Positions 6,242-12,888 of a stretch of 12,888 bases of DNA are shown here, one piece after another (position 1 is the first letter of the stretch; each line of letters starts with the position of its first letter). The notes below the pieces were generated by a model, which saw only the letters and a program-made list of their open reading frames with translations, made no database searches and had not been told where the DNA came from. The position numbers were made by a program, and so were the translations under genes. The DNA lies in NCBI GenBank assembly GCA_044865965.1, contig JBIOTP010000177.1:1-12888 (forward strand), read 5' to 3'. Source of the DNA: Solirubrobacter sp044865965. GTDB lineage: Bacteria; Actinomycetota; Thermoleophilia; Solirubrobacterales; Solirubrobacteraceae.

Positions 6242-7764
6242 CAGACCACCACCGTGTCCGGCTGCGGGACGTCGGGCCCGATCAGGTCGGGGATGCCGGC
6301 CTTGGGCGAGATGCCCTGGCCGCCGTAGCGCCAGCCCTGCGGCGCGGTGACGTTCGTGAGCGCCTCGTGGAACGTCGAGTAGTGCTGCGGGCGCACGACG
6401 TTGCCGACCGACATGATGTTGTCGTTGTTCTCGGAGACGGCCACCGGCACGCCGGGGCCCATCGCCGCGGCCAGCCCGCTGTGCGCGACCGGCTGGCCGA
6501 TGACGCCGGGGGTGCCGGCGCCGGGCGCGAAGCCGCCGGCCGGCGAGGAGTACTCGTCGTCGAGCCCGAACATGTGCCCGGTCTCGTGCATCATCGTCAC
6601 CTGCGGGCGGCCGTCGCCCACCATGATGTCGACCCGCCGCCACTCCGCGTCGGCGGTCGCGCCGGTGTCGCCCTCGGACTGCACGGTGATCCGGTAGTCG
6701 GCGATCTGCCCGCCGTGCGAGCGCAGGAAGGTCTCGACGTTCTGGGCCCGCTCGCGCGCGATCCGGTCGTTCACCTCGTGCGTGCCGGTGGCGCTCGCGT
6801 GGCCGGTGATCGTGACCGGCGCGCCGCCGGTCGGCGTGCCGCGCTGGAAGTCGGCGATGAACTTGTTCAGGTACGTCGGCCCGGGGTCGCCCTCGCCCAC
6901 GTCGCCGTGACCGGTCGCGGAGCCCACGTTTGTCGCGCCCTCCGGGTACTCCAGGCGGTAGTTGAGGAAGTCGCTCGTCGCCTCCAGGCCCGAGGACGTG
7001 AACGTGCCGGTGGAGCCGGTGGGCGAGCCGCTCGAGTTGACGACCGCGCCGGGGCCCGCGCTCGAGTGCTCGGGGACCTTGAAGACCGTCGCCGTGCAGT
7101 GGTCGTTCGCCCCCGCGCCGAGGTGCACGTCGAGGTCGACCTCGACGTCGGCGAACACGTCGTCCCACGTCTGGTTCACGAAGTAGTGCTGCTCGCCCCA
7201 CGCGTTCTCGGCCATCTGCTCGTAGCGCGCGCGGAAGCTCTCGCCGCCGTCCGGCCAGTGCCAGTCGTTGGTGACGGTCGCGACGCGGGTGGGGATGTCG
7301 GGCTCGGCCATCACGGCCGCAGCGTCGGCGTTGAAGTCATTGGTCGCCGGCGTGACGATCCCGGTGGCCGGATCGATTGTCAGACCGTCGACAGCCACGA
7401 TTCCGACGCGGAGGGTGATCCGCAGCTCCTGCCGGCCCGGGTCGTACATCGCGTTGAAGCCGCCGATCCCGGTCGCGGAGGTCATGTCGAGGCCGGCGAC
7501 CGTGGGCATCGGACCCTGGGCGAGGAACGCCTCGCGCGCGGGGTCGCCCTGGCGCATCACCTGCGCCACCTGCCGGGACACCCAGGCGTTGCCCTGGCCA
7601 CGCTGCAGCCCGAGCAGCGCCTGGCGGCGCACGCCGGCGGCCGACGAGTGCAGCGGCATCCCTTCGACCGACTCCGGCAGCGGTCCGGCGGACGCCTCGC
7701 CCGGCGCGGCGGGCTCCGCCTCGGCGGGCGCGGGGCGCCCCGCGTCGAGTTCCCGTTCAGGCAT
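6241..7764 (-). CDS. Metzincin-like protease with OmpA-like domain and eCIS-type leader
   Basis: A 507-residue multidomain protein (numbering from ATG 7764). Residues 1-40 are Ala/Pro/Glu-rich. Residues 46-71 hold RRQALLGLQRGQGNAWVSR, the LQR..GN..V pattern found in DUF4157 proteins and predicted cargo of extracellular contractile injection systems. Residues 110-300 look beta-rich with a Gly/Ser/Thr linker at 245-260. Residues 317-381 form an OmpA/MotB-like domain (TGHASATGTHEVN, RERAQNVETFL, EWRRVDIMV), which in relatives binds peptidoglycan. Residues 393-403, HETGHMFGLDD, fit the metzincin zinc motif HExxHxxGxxD, and NIMSVGN near 449-455 fits a Met-turn. No Sec signal peptide is visible. 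An in-frame TTG at 7800 would add 12 residues; no strong Shine-Dalgarno supports either start. The gene lies 64 bases downstream of the hydratase on the same strand. Role in attacking or remodelling other cells is inference. Confidence 0.82.
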   Translation of the reverse strand: MPERELDAGRPAPAEAEPAAPGEASAGPLPESVEGMPLHSSAAGVRRQALLGLQRGQGNAWVSRQVAQVMRQGDPAREAFLAQGPMPTVAGLDMTSATGIGGFNAMYDPGRQELRITLRVGIVAVDGLTIDPATGIVTPATNDFNADAAAVMAEPDIPTRVATVTNDWHWPDGGESFRARYEQMAENAWGEQHYFVNQTWDDVFADVEVDLDVHLGAGANDHCTATVFKVPEHSSAGPGAVVNSSGSPTGSTGTFTSSGLEATSDFLNYRLEYPEGATNVGSATGHGDVGEGDPGPTYLNKFIADFQRGTPTGGAPVTITGHASATGTHEVNDRIARERAQNVETFLRSHGGQIADYRITVQSEGDTGATADAEWRRVDIMVGDGRPQVTMMHETGHMFGLDDEYSSPAGGFAPGAGTPGVIGQPVAHSGLAAAMGPGVPVAVSENNDNIMSVGNVVRPQHYSTFHEALTNVTAPQGWRYGGQGISPKAGIPDLIGPDVPQPDTVVV

Positions 7765-7828
7765 TGCGCGAGCATCGCCGCCGAGGCCCGCCGGGGTCAA
7801 CCCGCAAACGGGCAGCCTTCCGCGCAGG
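7765..7828 (-). promoter_or_regulatory. 64-base gap with weak promoter candidate before the protease gene
   Basis: Read on the minus strand, TTGACC (7800-7795) matches a -35 hexamer well, but the DNA 17-18 bases on (GATGCT) is a poor -10. A minimal hairpin CCCG/CGGG (7812-7809 with 7804-7801) has no T-run. Thus neither a terminator for the beta-oxidation operon nor an independent promoter for the protease gene is firmly shown; read-through from the hydratase gene is possible. Confidence 0.2.
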
Positions 7829-8650
7829 TCAGCTGAAGCGCCCGTCCAGGTGCGGCTCGCCGTCGCGCTCGCCGCGCACCGTGAAGCGCCCGCCGTCGCT
7901 GCCGAACGTGACCGTGGCCGGCAGCACGATCGGGCGCCGGAAGCGCACCTCGACCTCCAGCGCGCTCGGCAGCCGGCCCTGCAGCGCGGCCAGGCAGCGC
8001 GCCTTGGTCCACATCCCGTGGGCGATCGCGCCCGGGAAGCCGAACAGCCTGGCGGTCAGCGGGTGCAGGTGGATCGGGTTGCGGTCGGCCGACACGGCGG
8101 CGTAGCGGCGCCCGAGGTCGCCCGGCAGCCGCCAGTGGGCGCTGGGCGGCGGCGGCTCGGGCTCCTTGCGCTCGCTCTTGCCGCCGGTTCCGTCGCCGCG
8201 CTTGAGGATCGTGCTGGCGCTCTCCCACGCCCGCTCGCCCCCGGCGTGAACCTCGGAGACGATGTCGAACGCGCGCCCGCGGGGGTGCGGCTCGATCGCG
8301 GTGGCGCGGACGCGCAGCTCCAGCGTCTCGGTCAGCGAGAGCGGCCGGTGCTGCACGATCCGGTTGGCGATGTGCACGAGCCCGAGAGCGCCGAACGGGA
8401 AGCGCCCGTCGGCCATCAGCGCCATGTGCAGCGGGAAGGCGAGCACGTGCGGGTAGGTCGGGGGTAGCTCGTCGCGCAGCGCGAAGCCGCACACGCGGGC
8501 GTAGGCGGCGAGGTGGTCGGGGTCGACGCGCACGTCGTCGCGGGTCAGCTCCGCGCCGGGGATCTCGCTGCCGCGGCCCGGCACGAACGGCAGCAGCGAG
8601 GCGCCGGGAATCGCGGATGCGGCGACGCGGGCGTAGGCGGTCTTCATCAT
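7829..8650 (-). CDS. htdX: MaoC-type (R)-specific enoyl-CoA hydratase / 3-hydroxyacyl dehydratase
   Basis: A 273-residue double-hotdog protein of the MaoC family. The hydratase-2 motif is clear in the C-terminal half: RRYAAVSADRNPIHLH (181-196), with Asp189 and His194 as the expected catalytic pair, then GFPGAIAHGMW (204-214). The N-terminal half is the second, motif-less hotdog. Such enzymes hydrate trans-2-enoyl-CoA to (R)-3-hydroxyacyl-CoA or run the reverse reaction on long-chain thioesters. M. tuberculosis HtdX (Rv0241c, about 280 residues) lies directly beside fabG4, as here, which suggests orthology. The start is ATG 8650, overlapping the fabG stop by ATGA; an immediately following ATG at 8647 is equally possible (TGATG). 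A charged, proline-rich linker (GKSERKEPEPPPPS) joins the halves. It is the last beta-oxidation gene of the operon. Confidence 0.9.
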   Translation of the reverse strand: MMKTAYARVAASAIPGASLLPFVPGRGSEIPGAELTRDDVRVDPDHLAAYARVCGFALRDELPPTYPHVLAFPLHMALMADGRFPFGALGLVHIANRIVQHRPLSLTETLELRVRATAIEPHPRGRAFDIVSEVHAGGERAWESASTILKRGDGTGGKSERKEPEPPPPSAHWRLPGDLGRRYAAVSADRNPIHLHPLTARLFGFPGAIAHGMWTKARCLAALQGRLPSALEVEVRFRRPIVLPATVTFGSDGGRFTVRGERDGEPHLDGRFS

Positions 8651-10041
8651 GCCCCCAGCAGGTTCTGGCCGCACACCCGCACGACGTTGCCGTTGACGGC
8701 GCCCGAGGCGGAGCCGGCGAGCCAGGCCACGGTCTCGGCCACGTCGATCGGCAGCCCGCCCTGGCGCAGGCTGCTCATGCGGCGGCCCGCCTCGCGGACG
8801 GCGACCGGCATCGCCGCCGTCATCTGGGTCTCGATGAAGCCGGGCGCCACCGCGTTGATCGTCGCGCCGCGCTCGCGCAGCACCGGCGCGAGCGCCTGCA
8901 CCATCCCGATCACGCCCGCCTTGGAGGTGGCGTAGTTCGTCTGGCCGGCGTTGCCGGCGATCCCGCTCATGGACGACACGCACACGATGCGCCCGTTGCG
9001 GCGCAGCAGCCCGCGCTCCAGCAGCGCGTCGTTGATGCGCTCCTGGCTGGAGAGGTTGACCTCCATCAGCGACTGCCACTGGTCGGCGGGCATCTTGCCC
9101 AGCGTGCGGTCGCGGGTGACGCCGGCGTTGTGGATCACGACGTCGAGCCCGCCGCCGAAGCGCTCGGCGATCTTCTCCGGCGCGTCGTCGCCGGTGATGT
9201 CGAGCTCGATCGCCTCGCCGTCGAGCCGCTCGGCCACCTTGCGCAGGTCCTCGCTAAGCGCGGGCACGTCGAGGCCGACGACGTGCGCCCCGTCGCGCGC
9301 GAGCGTCGTCGCGATCGCCTCGCCGATCCCGCGCGAGGCGCCGGTCACCAGCGCCCGCGCGCCCTCCAGGGGGCGGTCCCAGTCGGGATAGCCGGACTCC
9401 GGGCTGGTGGCGATGTGGATCACCTGGCCCGACACGTAAGCCGAGCGCGGCGAGAGCAGGAAGCGCAGCGTCGAGTGCAGCTCGTCCTCGGCGTCCGGCG
9501 CCACGTACACGAGCTGCGCGGTGGCGCCGCGGCCGACCTCCTTGGCGACCGAGCGCGTGAAGCCCTCGAGCGCGCGCTGGGCGGTCGCCTCGCGCGGCGC
9601 CTCACAGGCGGCCGGCGGCGTGCCGAGCACGATCACCCGCCCGGACGCCTCCACGCGGCGGATCGTCGGGTGGAAGAAGCGGTGCAGCTCGACGAGCCGG
9701 GTCGAGTCGGCGATGCCGCTGGCGTCGAACACGAGCGCCTTGAAGCGCTCGTCCGCGGGTGCGTCGGGGTTGAAGACGGCGGCGTCGAGCCCGGCGCCGG
9801 CGGCCGCGGAGCGCACCGGCTCCTCGAGCGCGGTGGCGGTACGGGCGTCGGCGTGCGCGAGCACGCGCGCGGCGCCCCCCACCAGGCGGCCGCCCGGCGC
9901 GGCGCCGAGCAGGACGGTGCCGCGGATCACCGGGTCGCCGGGGGTGTGGCGCTCGAGCTCGACGGGGCGCGGGAGGCCGATCCGCCTGGCGAGCTCGCCC
10001 GCGATCGGCATGTTCACGAGCTGCGCGTAGCGGTCCGCCAT
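8647..10041 (-). CDS. fabG: High-molecular-weight FabG (FabG4-like) 3-ketoacyl reductase / 3-hydroxyacyl dehydrogenase
   Basis: A 464-residue short-chain dehydrogenase about twice the usual FabG size. The C-terminal half (about 228-464) is a complete SDR: cofactor motif TGASRGIG (233-240), HNAGVT (304-309), Asn329, Ser357, Tyr370 and Lys374 as the catalytic tetrad, then NAVAPGFIETQM. The N-terminal half (1-220) looks like a degenerate Rossmann-like domain without the glycine-rich loop, though it retains SDR-like pieces such as FTRSVAKEVGRGATAQLVYV. This architecture and size match M. tuberculosis FabG4 (Rv0242c, 454 residues), a NADH-linked ketoacyl-CoA reductase. It interconverts 3-ketoacyl and (R)-3-hydroxyacyl thioesters. 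ATG 10041 shares its first base with the thiolase stop (TGATG) and has a good ribosome-binding site 5 bases upstream. Its stop overlaps the hydratase start. Confidence 0.94.
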   Translation of the reverse strand: MADRYAQLVNMPIAGELARRIGLPRPVELERHTPGDPVIRGTVLLGAAPGGRLVGGAARVLAHADARTATALEEPVRSAAAGAGLDAAVFNPDAPADERFKALVFDASGIADSTRLVELHRFFHPTIRRVEASGRVIVLGTPPAACEAPREATAQRALEGFTRSVAKEVGRGATAQLVYVAPDAEDELHSTLRFLLSPRSAYVSGQVIHIATSPESGYPDWDRPLEGARALVTGASRGIGEAIATTLARDGAHVVGLDVPALSEDLRKVAERLDGEAIELDITGDDAPEKIAERFGGGLDVVIHNAGVTRDRTLGKMPADQWQSLMEVNLSSQERINDALLERGLLRRNGRIVCVSSMSGIAGNAGQTNYATSKAGVIGMVQALAPVLRERGATINAVAPGFIETQMTAAMPVAVREAGRRMSSLRQGGLPIDVAETVAWLAGSASGAVNGNVVRVCGQNLLGA

Positions 10042-11321
10042 CACATCTTCTCCAAGATCGCCGTGACGCCCTGCCCGCCGGCGGCGCAGATGCTGATGAG
10101 GCCGCGGCCGGAGCCGCGCTCGTCGAGCTCCTTGGCCAGCAGGGCGACGATCCGGCCGCCGGTGGCCGCGAACGGGTGTCCTGCGGCGAGCGACCCGCCG
10201 TTGACGTTGAGCTTGTCGGCGTCGATCGCGCCGAGTGGCGCGTCGCGGCCGAGGCGCTCGCGGCAGTAGACCGGGTCCGCCCACGCCTTCAGCGTGCACA
10301 GGACCTGGGCGGCGAACGCCTCGTGGATCTCGTAGAAGTCGAAGTCCCGCAGCTCCAGGCCGGCGCGGTCGAGCAGCCGCGGGACGGCGTAGGTCGGCGC
10401 CATCAGCAGCCCCTCGCGCGCGTGCACGTGATCGACGGCGGCGGTCTGCGCGTCGGCGATGAACGCCAGGGCGGGCAGCCCGCGCTCCTTCGCCCACTCC
10501 TCGCTCGCGAGCAGCACGGCCGAGGCGCCGTCCGACAGCGGCGTCGAGTTGCCCGCGGTCATCGTCCCGTCGCCGTTTCCGAACACCGGCTTGAGCTTCG
10601 CGAGCTTCTCGGGCGTCGAGTCGGGGCGCAGGTTCTGGTCGCGCTCGAGGCCGAGGAAGGGCGTGACGAGCCCGTCGTTGAAGCCGCGGTCGTAGGCCGC
10701 GGCCAGGCGCTGGTGGCTGCGCGCCGCGAGCTCGTCCTGCTCCTCGCGCGTGATGCCCCACTCGGCGGCCATGATCGCCGCGTGCTCGCCCATCGAGAGG
10801 CCGGTGCGCGGCTCGGCGTTGCGCGGGATCTCCGGCACGATCTGGCCGGGGCGCAGGCGGGTCAGCTGGCGCGCCCGCGCGGGCAGCGACTTCGCGCGGC
10901 TGAGGTCGAGCAGGACCTGGCGCAGGTCCTCGTTGACGGCGATCGGCGCGTCGGAGGCGGTGTCCACGCCGCCGGCGATGCCGGCGTCGATCTGGCCCAG
11001 CGCGATCTTGTTGGCGATCCCGATGACCGCCTCGAGCCCGGTCCCGCAGGCCTGCTGGAGGTCGTAGGCGGGCGTGTCGGGGCGGAGCTTGGAGCCCAGC
11101 ACGCACTCGCGGGTGAGGTCGCGGTCGCGCGAGTGCTTGAGCACGGCCCCGGCGACGACCTCGCCTAGCCGCTCGCCCCCGAGGCCGAAGCGCTCGATCA
11201 GGCCGTCCAGCGCGGCGGTGAGCATGTCCTGGTTCGAAGCGTGGGCGTAGGCCCCGTTCGAGCGCGCGAACGGGATCCGGTTGCCGCCGATGACGGCGAC
11301 GCGGCGGGCTTCGGTTCTCAT
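10041..11321 (-). CDS. fadI: 3-ketoacyl-CoA thiolase / acetyl-CoA acetyltransferase (FadI/FadA2-like)
   Basis: A 426-residue thiolase that cleaves 3-ketoacyl-CoA with CoA, releasing acetyl-CoA, in the last step of beta-oxidation. Catalytic residues are present: Cys92 in QQACGTGLEA (nucleophile), His333 in YEIHEAFA, His382 in GGSLAAGHPFAATGGR, and Cys412 in ICAAGGQG. The insertion around LTRLRPGQIVPEIP (153-166) followed by EPRTGLSMGEHA is typical of the FadI/trifunctional-beta type rather than FadA. M. tuberculosis FadA2 (Rv0243) occupies the equivalent neighbourhood. ATG 11321 overlaps the TetR stop (ATGA) and has a GAGGA ribosome-binding site 4 bases upstream; the stop overlaps the fabG start. 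No truncation or missing key residue is seen. Confidence 0.95.
   Translation of the reverse strand: MRTEARRVAVIGGNRIPFARSNGAYAHASNQDMLTAALDGLIERFGLGGERLGEVVAGAVLKHSRDRDLTRECVLGSKLRPDTPAYDLQQACGTGLEAVIGIANKIALGQIDAGIAGGVDTASDAPIAVNEDLRQVLLDLSRAKSLPARARQLTRLRPGQIVPEIPRNAEPRTGLSMGEHAAIMAAEWGITREEQDELAARSHQRLAAAYDRGFNDGLVTPFLGLERDQNLRPDSTPEKLAKLKPVFGNGDGTMTAGNSTPLSDGASAVLLASEEWAKERGLPALAFIADAQTAAVDHVHAREGLLMAPTYAVPRLLDRAGLELRDFDFYEIHEAFAAQVLCTLKAWADPVYCRERLGRDAPLGAIDADKLNVNGGSLAAGHPFAATGGRIVALLAKELDERGSGRGLISICAAGGQGVTAILEKM
10047..10053 (-). promoter_or_regulatory. Ribosome-binding site for the FabG4-like gene
   Basis: GGAGAAG on the minus strand lies 5 bases before ATG 10041, inside the end of the thiolase gene. 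It is the best Shine-Dalgarno in the operon and confirms the long FabG start over internal ones. Confidence 0.7.
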
Positions 11322-11899
11322 GTGGTCCTCGCGGGTCGGGTCAGTCCGGGTTCGACGGTGCGCACGAGCAGGTCGGCGACGTCCGCGGCGGGCATCGCGC
11401 CGGTGCGCAACCACCAGCGCCCGAGCGCCTCGGCGGCGCCGAGCAGCGCGGCCGAGAGCGCCTCGGCCTGGGGGGCGCCGTACTCGCGCACGGCGGCGGC
11501 GACGAGGCCCTGGAGCCGGTCGCGGTACTCGGCGACGCGCTGCGCGATCTCCCCGCCGGCCGGCAGCGTCTCGCTGAACAGCACGCGCCAGGCGGCGCGG
11601 TCGGCATCCAGGAACGCGAAGAACGCGTGGATTCCGTCGCGCAGCGCGGCCTGGGGCGTGGGCGCCGCGTGGACGGCGTCCACGACGGCGTCGATCAGCG
11701 CGTCGCCGGCGGAGCGCATGCACTCGAGGTATAGCCGCTCCTTGTTGCCGAAGTAGTTGTAGAGCAGCGGCTTCGTGACCCCTACGGCGGCGGCGACGCC
11801 GTCCATCGTCACGGCGGCGTAGCCGCGCTCGGCGAACAGCGCATGGGCGGTGGCGAGCATCTGGCGCTCGCGCTCGGCGCGCGGGAGGCGGGTCCTCAT
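11318..11899 (-). CDS. TetR-family transcriptional regulator
   Basis: A 193-residue repressor-type DNA-binding protein. The N-terminal helix-turn-helix is classical: AERERQMLATAHALFAERG (8-26), then TMDGVAAAVGVTKPLLYNYF (31-50) as the recognition region and NKERLYLEC. The remaining all-helical part (about 60-185) is the variable ligand-binding and dimerisation domain. It overlaps the acyl-CoA oxidase stop by ATGA and the thiolase start by ATGA, so it is embedded in the operon rather than divergent from it. The likely ligand is an acyl-CoA or fatty acid and the likely target is the operon promoter upstream of the oxidase gene, outside this window; both points are inference from position. No operator can be located inside the window. 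Confidence 0.93.
   Translation of the reverse strand: MRTRLPRAERERQMLATAHALFAERGYAAVTMDGVAAAVGVTKPLLYNYFGNKERLYLECMRSAGDALIDAVVDAVHAAPTPQAALRDGIHAFFAFLDADRAAWRVLFSETLPAGGEIAQRVAEYRDRLQGLVAAAVREYGAPQAEALSAALLGAAEALGRWWLRTGAMPAADVADLLVRTVEPGLTRPARTT
11326..11330 (-). promoter_or_regulatory. Ribosome-binding site for the thiolase gene
   Basis: GAGGA on the minus strand lies 4 bases before ATG 11321, within the last codons of the TetR gene. It supports this start over upstream in-frame alternatives. Confidence 0.6.
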
Positions 11900-12888
11900 G
11901 CGGCGACGCCCGCCTTCGCCCCTCCGGCCGTGGGCCCCAGCGCCGCCTCGGGGATGCCGAACGCGTCGATCAGCGTCTCCGCGCGCGGCCGGATCTCGGC
12001 GCACAGCGCGTTGACGGCCTTGATCGTCGCCTTCGAGCGCCCCGCGGAGAGCTGCCCGTGCTCCTGGTAGTAGCCGCGCTCGCGCTCGATCCGCGCGAGT
12101 GCGTAGAGGCTGCAGAGCCGGTCGAGCAGACGCTGCGCGCCCTCGTCCTCGCAGCGCTCGACCGCCGCCGCGAACGCCTCCAGCACCACGAGGTCGACCC
12201 ACGCGCGGGCCGTCTCCACGACGTGGTCCTGGCAGTCGACGAGCACGTCGAACGGCTCGCTGCCGTCGTCGATGCCGCCCTTCAGCCGCCGCGCGACGCC
12301 GGCCAACAGGTGCTCGTAGCGCCAGCGGAAGAGGTCGATCTGCGTCGCGCGGTCCATCGGGTCGGCCTCGTCGTCGCGGCCCGGCCGCAGGCCGTCGGCG
12401 AGCTGCCCGAGCAGCTTCCGCACGGCGGTGCGCTCGGCCACCATGTTGATCGCCTGGCCGGCGAAGAACTGCGCCATGCCGAGCGGATCGAGCTCGCCGA
12501 ACTGGTCGCGGTAGTCGGTCAGCAGGTTCTTGGCCGCGAGCTGCAGGAGCACCGTGTTGTCGCCCTCGAACGTCGTGAAGACGTCGGTGTCGGCCTTCAG
12601 CGACGCGAGCCGGCTGGCGCGCAGGTAGCCGACGCCGCCGCAGGCCTCGCGGCAGGTCTGGATCGTCTCCGTGGCGTGCCAGGTGGCGACCGCCTTCACG
12701 CCCGCGGCGAGCGTCTCCAGCTCGCGCCGGCGCCGGTCGTCCTCGTCGGTGGCGGTGAACGCCTCGTGCAGCTCGGTCACGAGCCGCTCCTGCGCGAAGT
12801 GCAGCGCGTAGGTCGTCGCCAGCGCCGGCAGCAGCTTGCGCTGGTGCGTGCGATAGTCCAGCAGCAGCACCTCCTCGTCGGCGCCGGG
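11896..12888 (-). CDS. Acyl-CoA oxidase/dehydrogenase, C-terminal 330 residues (runs off right edge)
   Basis: The frame is open from the window edge to TGA at 11898-11896, so the gene's 5' end lies outside. The visible part is the helical C-terminal region of an acyl-CoA dehydrogenase-superfamily flavoprotein. CREACGGVGYL and then FTTFEGDNTVLLQ (catalytic glutamate in FEGDN, about residue 108 of the fragment) are the acyl-CoA oxidase version of the family signature. The tail, with LCSLYALARIERERGYYQE, LSAG and LCAEIRPRAETLIDAFGIPE, matches the acyl-CoA oxidase C-terminal domain, which ordinary dehydrogenases lack. The reaction is acyl-CoA to trans-2-enoyl-CoA, passing electrons either to oxygen or to an electron carrier; bacterial members with this tail may be dehydrogenases, so I leave the acceptor open. 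It is the most upstream gene seen of the operon and overlaps the TetR start by ATGA. Confidence 0.92.
   Translation of the reverse strand, partial: PGADEEVLLLDYRTHQRKLLPALATTYALHFAQERLVTELHEAFTATDEDDRRRRELETLAAGVKAVATWHATETIQTCREACGGVGYLRASRLASLKADTDVFTTFEGDNTVLLQLAAKNLLTDYRDQFGELDPLGMAQFFAGQAINMVAERTAVRKLLGQLADGLRPGRDDEADPMDRATQIDLFRWRYEHLLAGVARRLKGGIDDGSEPFDVLVDCQDHVVETARAWVDLVVLEAFAAAVERCEDEGAQRLLDRLCSLYALARIERERGYYQEHGQLSAGRSKATIKAVNALCAEIRPRAETLIDAFGIPEAALGPTAGGAKAGVAA

Noticed and set aside
4445..6328. 627-codon plus-strand frame overlapping the exporter
   Set aside because: It is Arg/Ala-rich frame-shifted shadow of the exporter, whose own frame contains the DHA2 motifs.
5870..7201. 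One long minus-strand frame joining a shifted reading of the protease gene to the small downstream protein
   Set aside because: The part before residue MALVFGY is an Arg-rich frame-shifted reading of the protease gene. The small protein has its own overlapped ATG at 6241.
6367..7836. Long open frame on the plus strand opposite the metalloprotease-like gene
   Set aside because: Its product is rich in Arg, Val, His and Asp with no recognisable motif, as expected for the antisense of GC-rich coding DNA; the minus strand encodes clear OmpA-like and HExxH motifs.
8617..10269. 550-codon plus-strand frame opposite FabG and the hydratase
   Set aside because: No motif and antisense composition; the minus-strand frame has a complete SDR active site.
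1..12888. CRISPR arrays, tRNA/rRNA genes, insertion sequences and long repeats
   Set aside because: No regularly spaced repeats, no clover-leaf with CCA-type end, no transposase motifs and no long direct or inverted repeats were seen by eye; short GC-rich stems are abundant and expected by chance.

Overview
The window reads as a chromosomal stretch from a very GC-rich actinobacterium. Third codon positions are almost all G or C, and several proteins resemble mycobacterial ones. I would place it in the class Thermoleophilia (Solirubrobacter/Conexibacter-like), but no ribosomal or marker gene is present, so this is inference. Genes are packed tightly, mostly joined by ATGA or TGATG stop/start overlaps, and no gene-free stretch exceeds about 70 bases. 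No tRNA, rRNA, CRISPR array or insertion sequence was found.

Left edge (1-751, minus): a small beta-carbonic anhydrase closely resembling Mycobacterium tuberculosis Rv1284, followed after 9 bases by an unrecognised gene that runs off the window. A short, relatively A/T-rich divergent intergenic region separates it from the plus-strand group.

Plus-strand group (804-5873): a degenerate cupin, NAD kinase, a spermidine-synthase-fold protein, a TreT-like trehalose glycosyltransferase and a DHA2-family drug/solute exporter. The first four are nearly contiguous and probably co-transcribed. They do not form one obvious pathway; NADP supply plus trehalose synthesis hints at a stress role, which is inference only.

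Middle (5870-7764, minus): the most unusual part. A 507-residue protein carries an N-terminal LQR...GN...V segment of the kind seen in proteins linked to extracellular contractile injection systems (eCIS), an OmpA-like domain, and a metzincin-type zinc protease motif with a downstream Met-turn. Its stop overlaps the start of a 123-residue protein whose predicted outline resembles the emfourin protease inhibitors. Together they may be a secreted protease and its immunity/inhibitor protein. No contractile tail genes are visible here.

Right part (7829-12888, minus): an overlapping operon running acyl-CoA oxidase/dehydrogenase (5' end off the window) > TetR regulator > FadI/FadA2-type thiolase > high-molecular-weight FabG > MaoC-type hydratase. 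These cover all four steps of beta-oxidation, apparently through the (R)-3-hydroxyacyl route used by the peroxisomal multifunctional enzyme. The gene set matches the mycobacterial fadE5-fadA2-fabG4-htdX neighbourhood.
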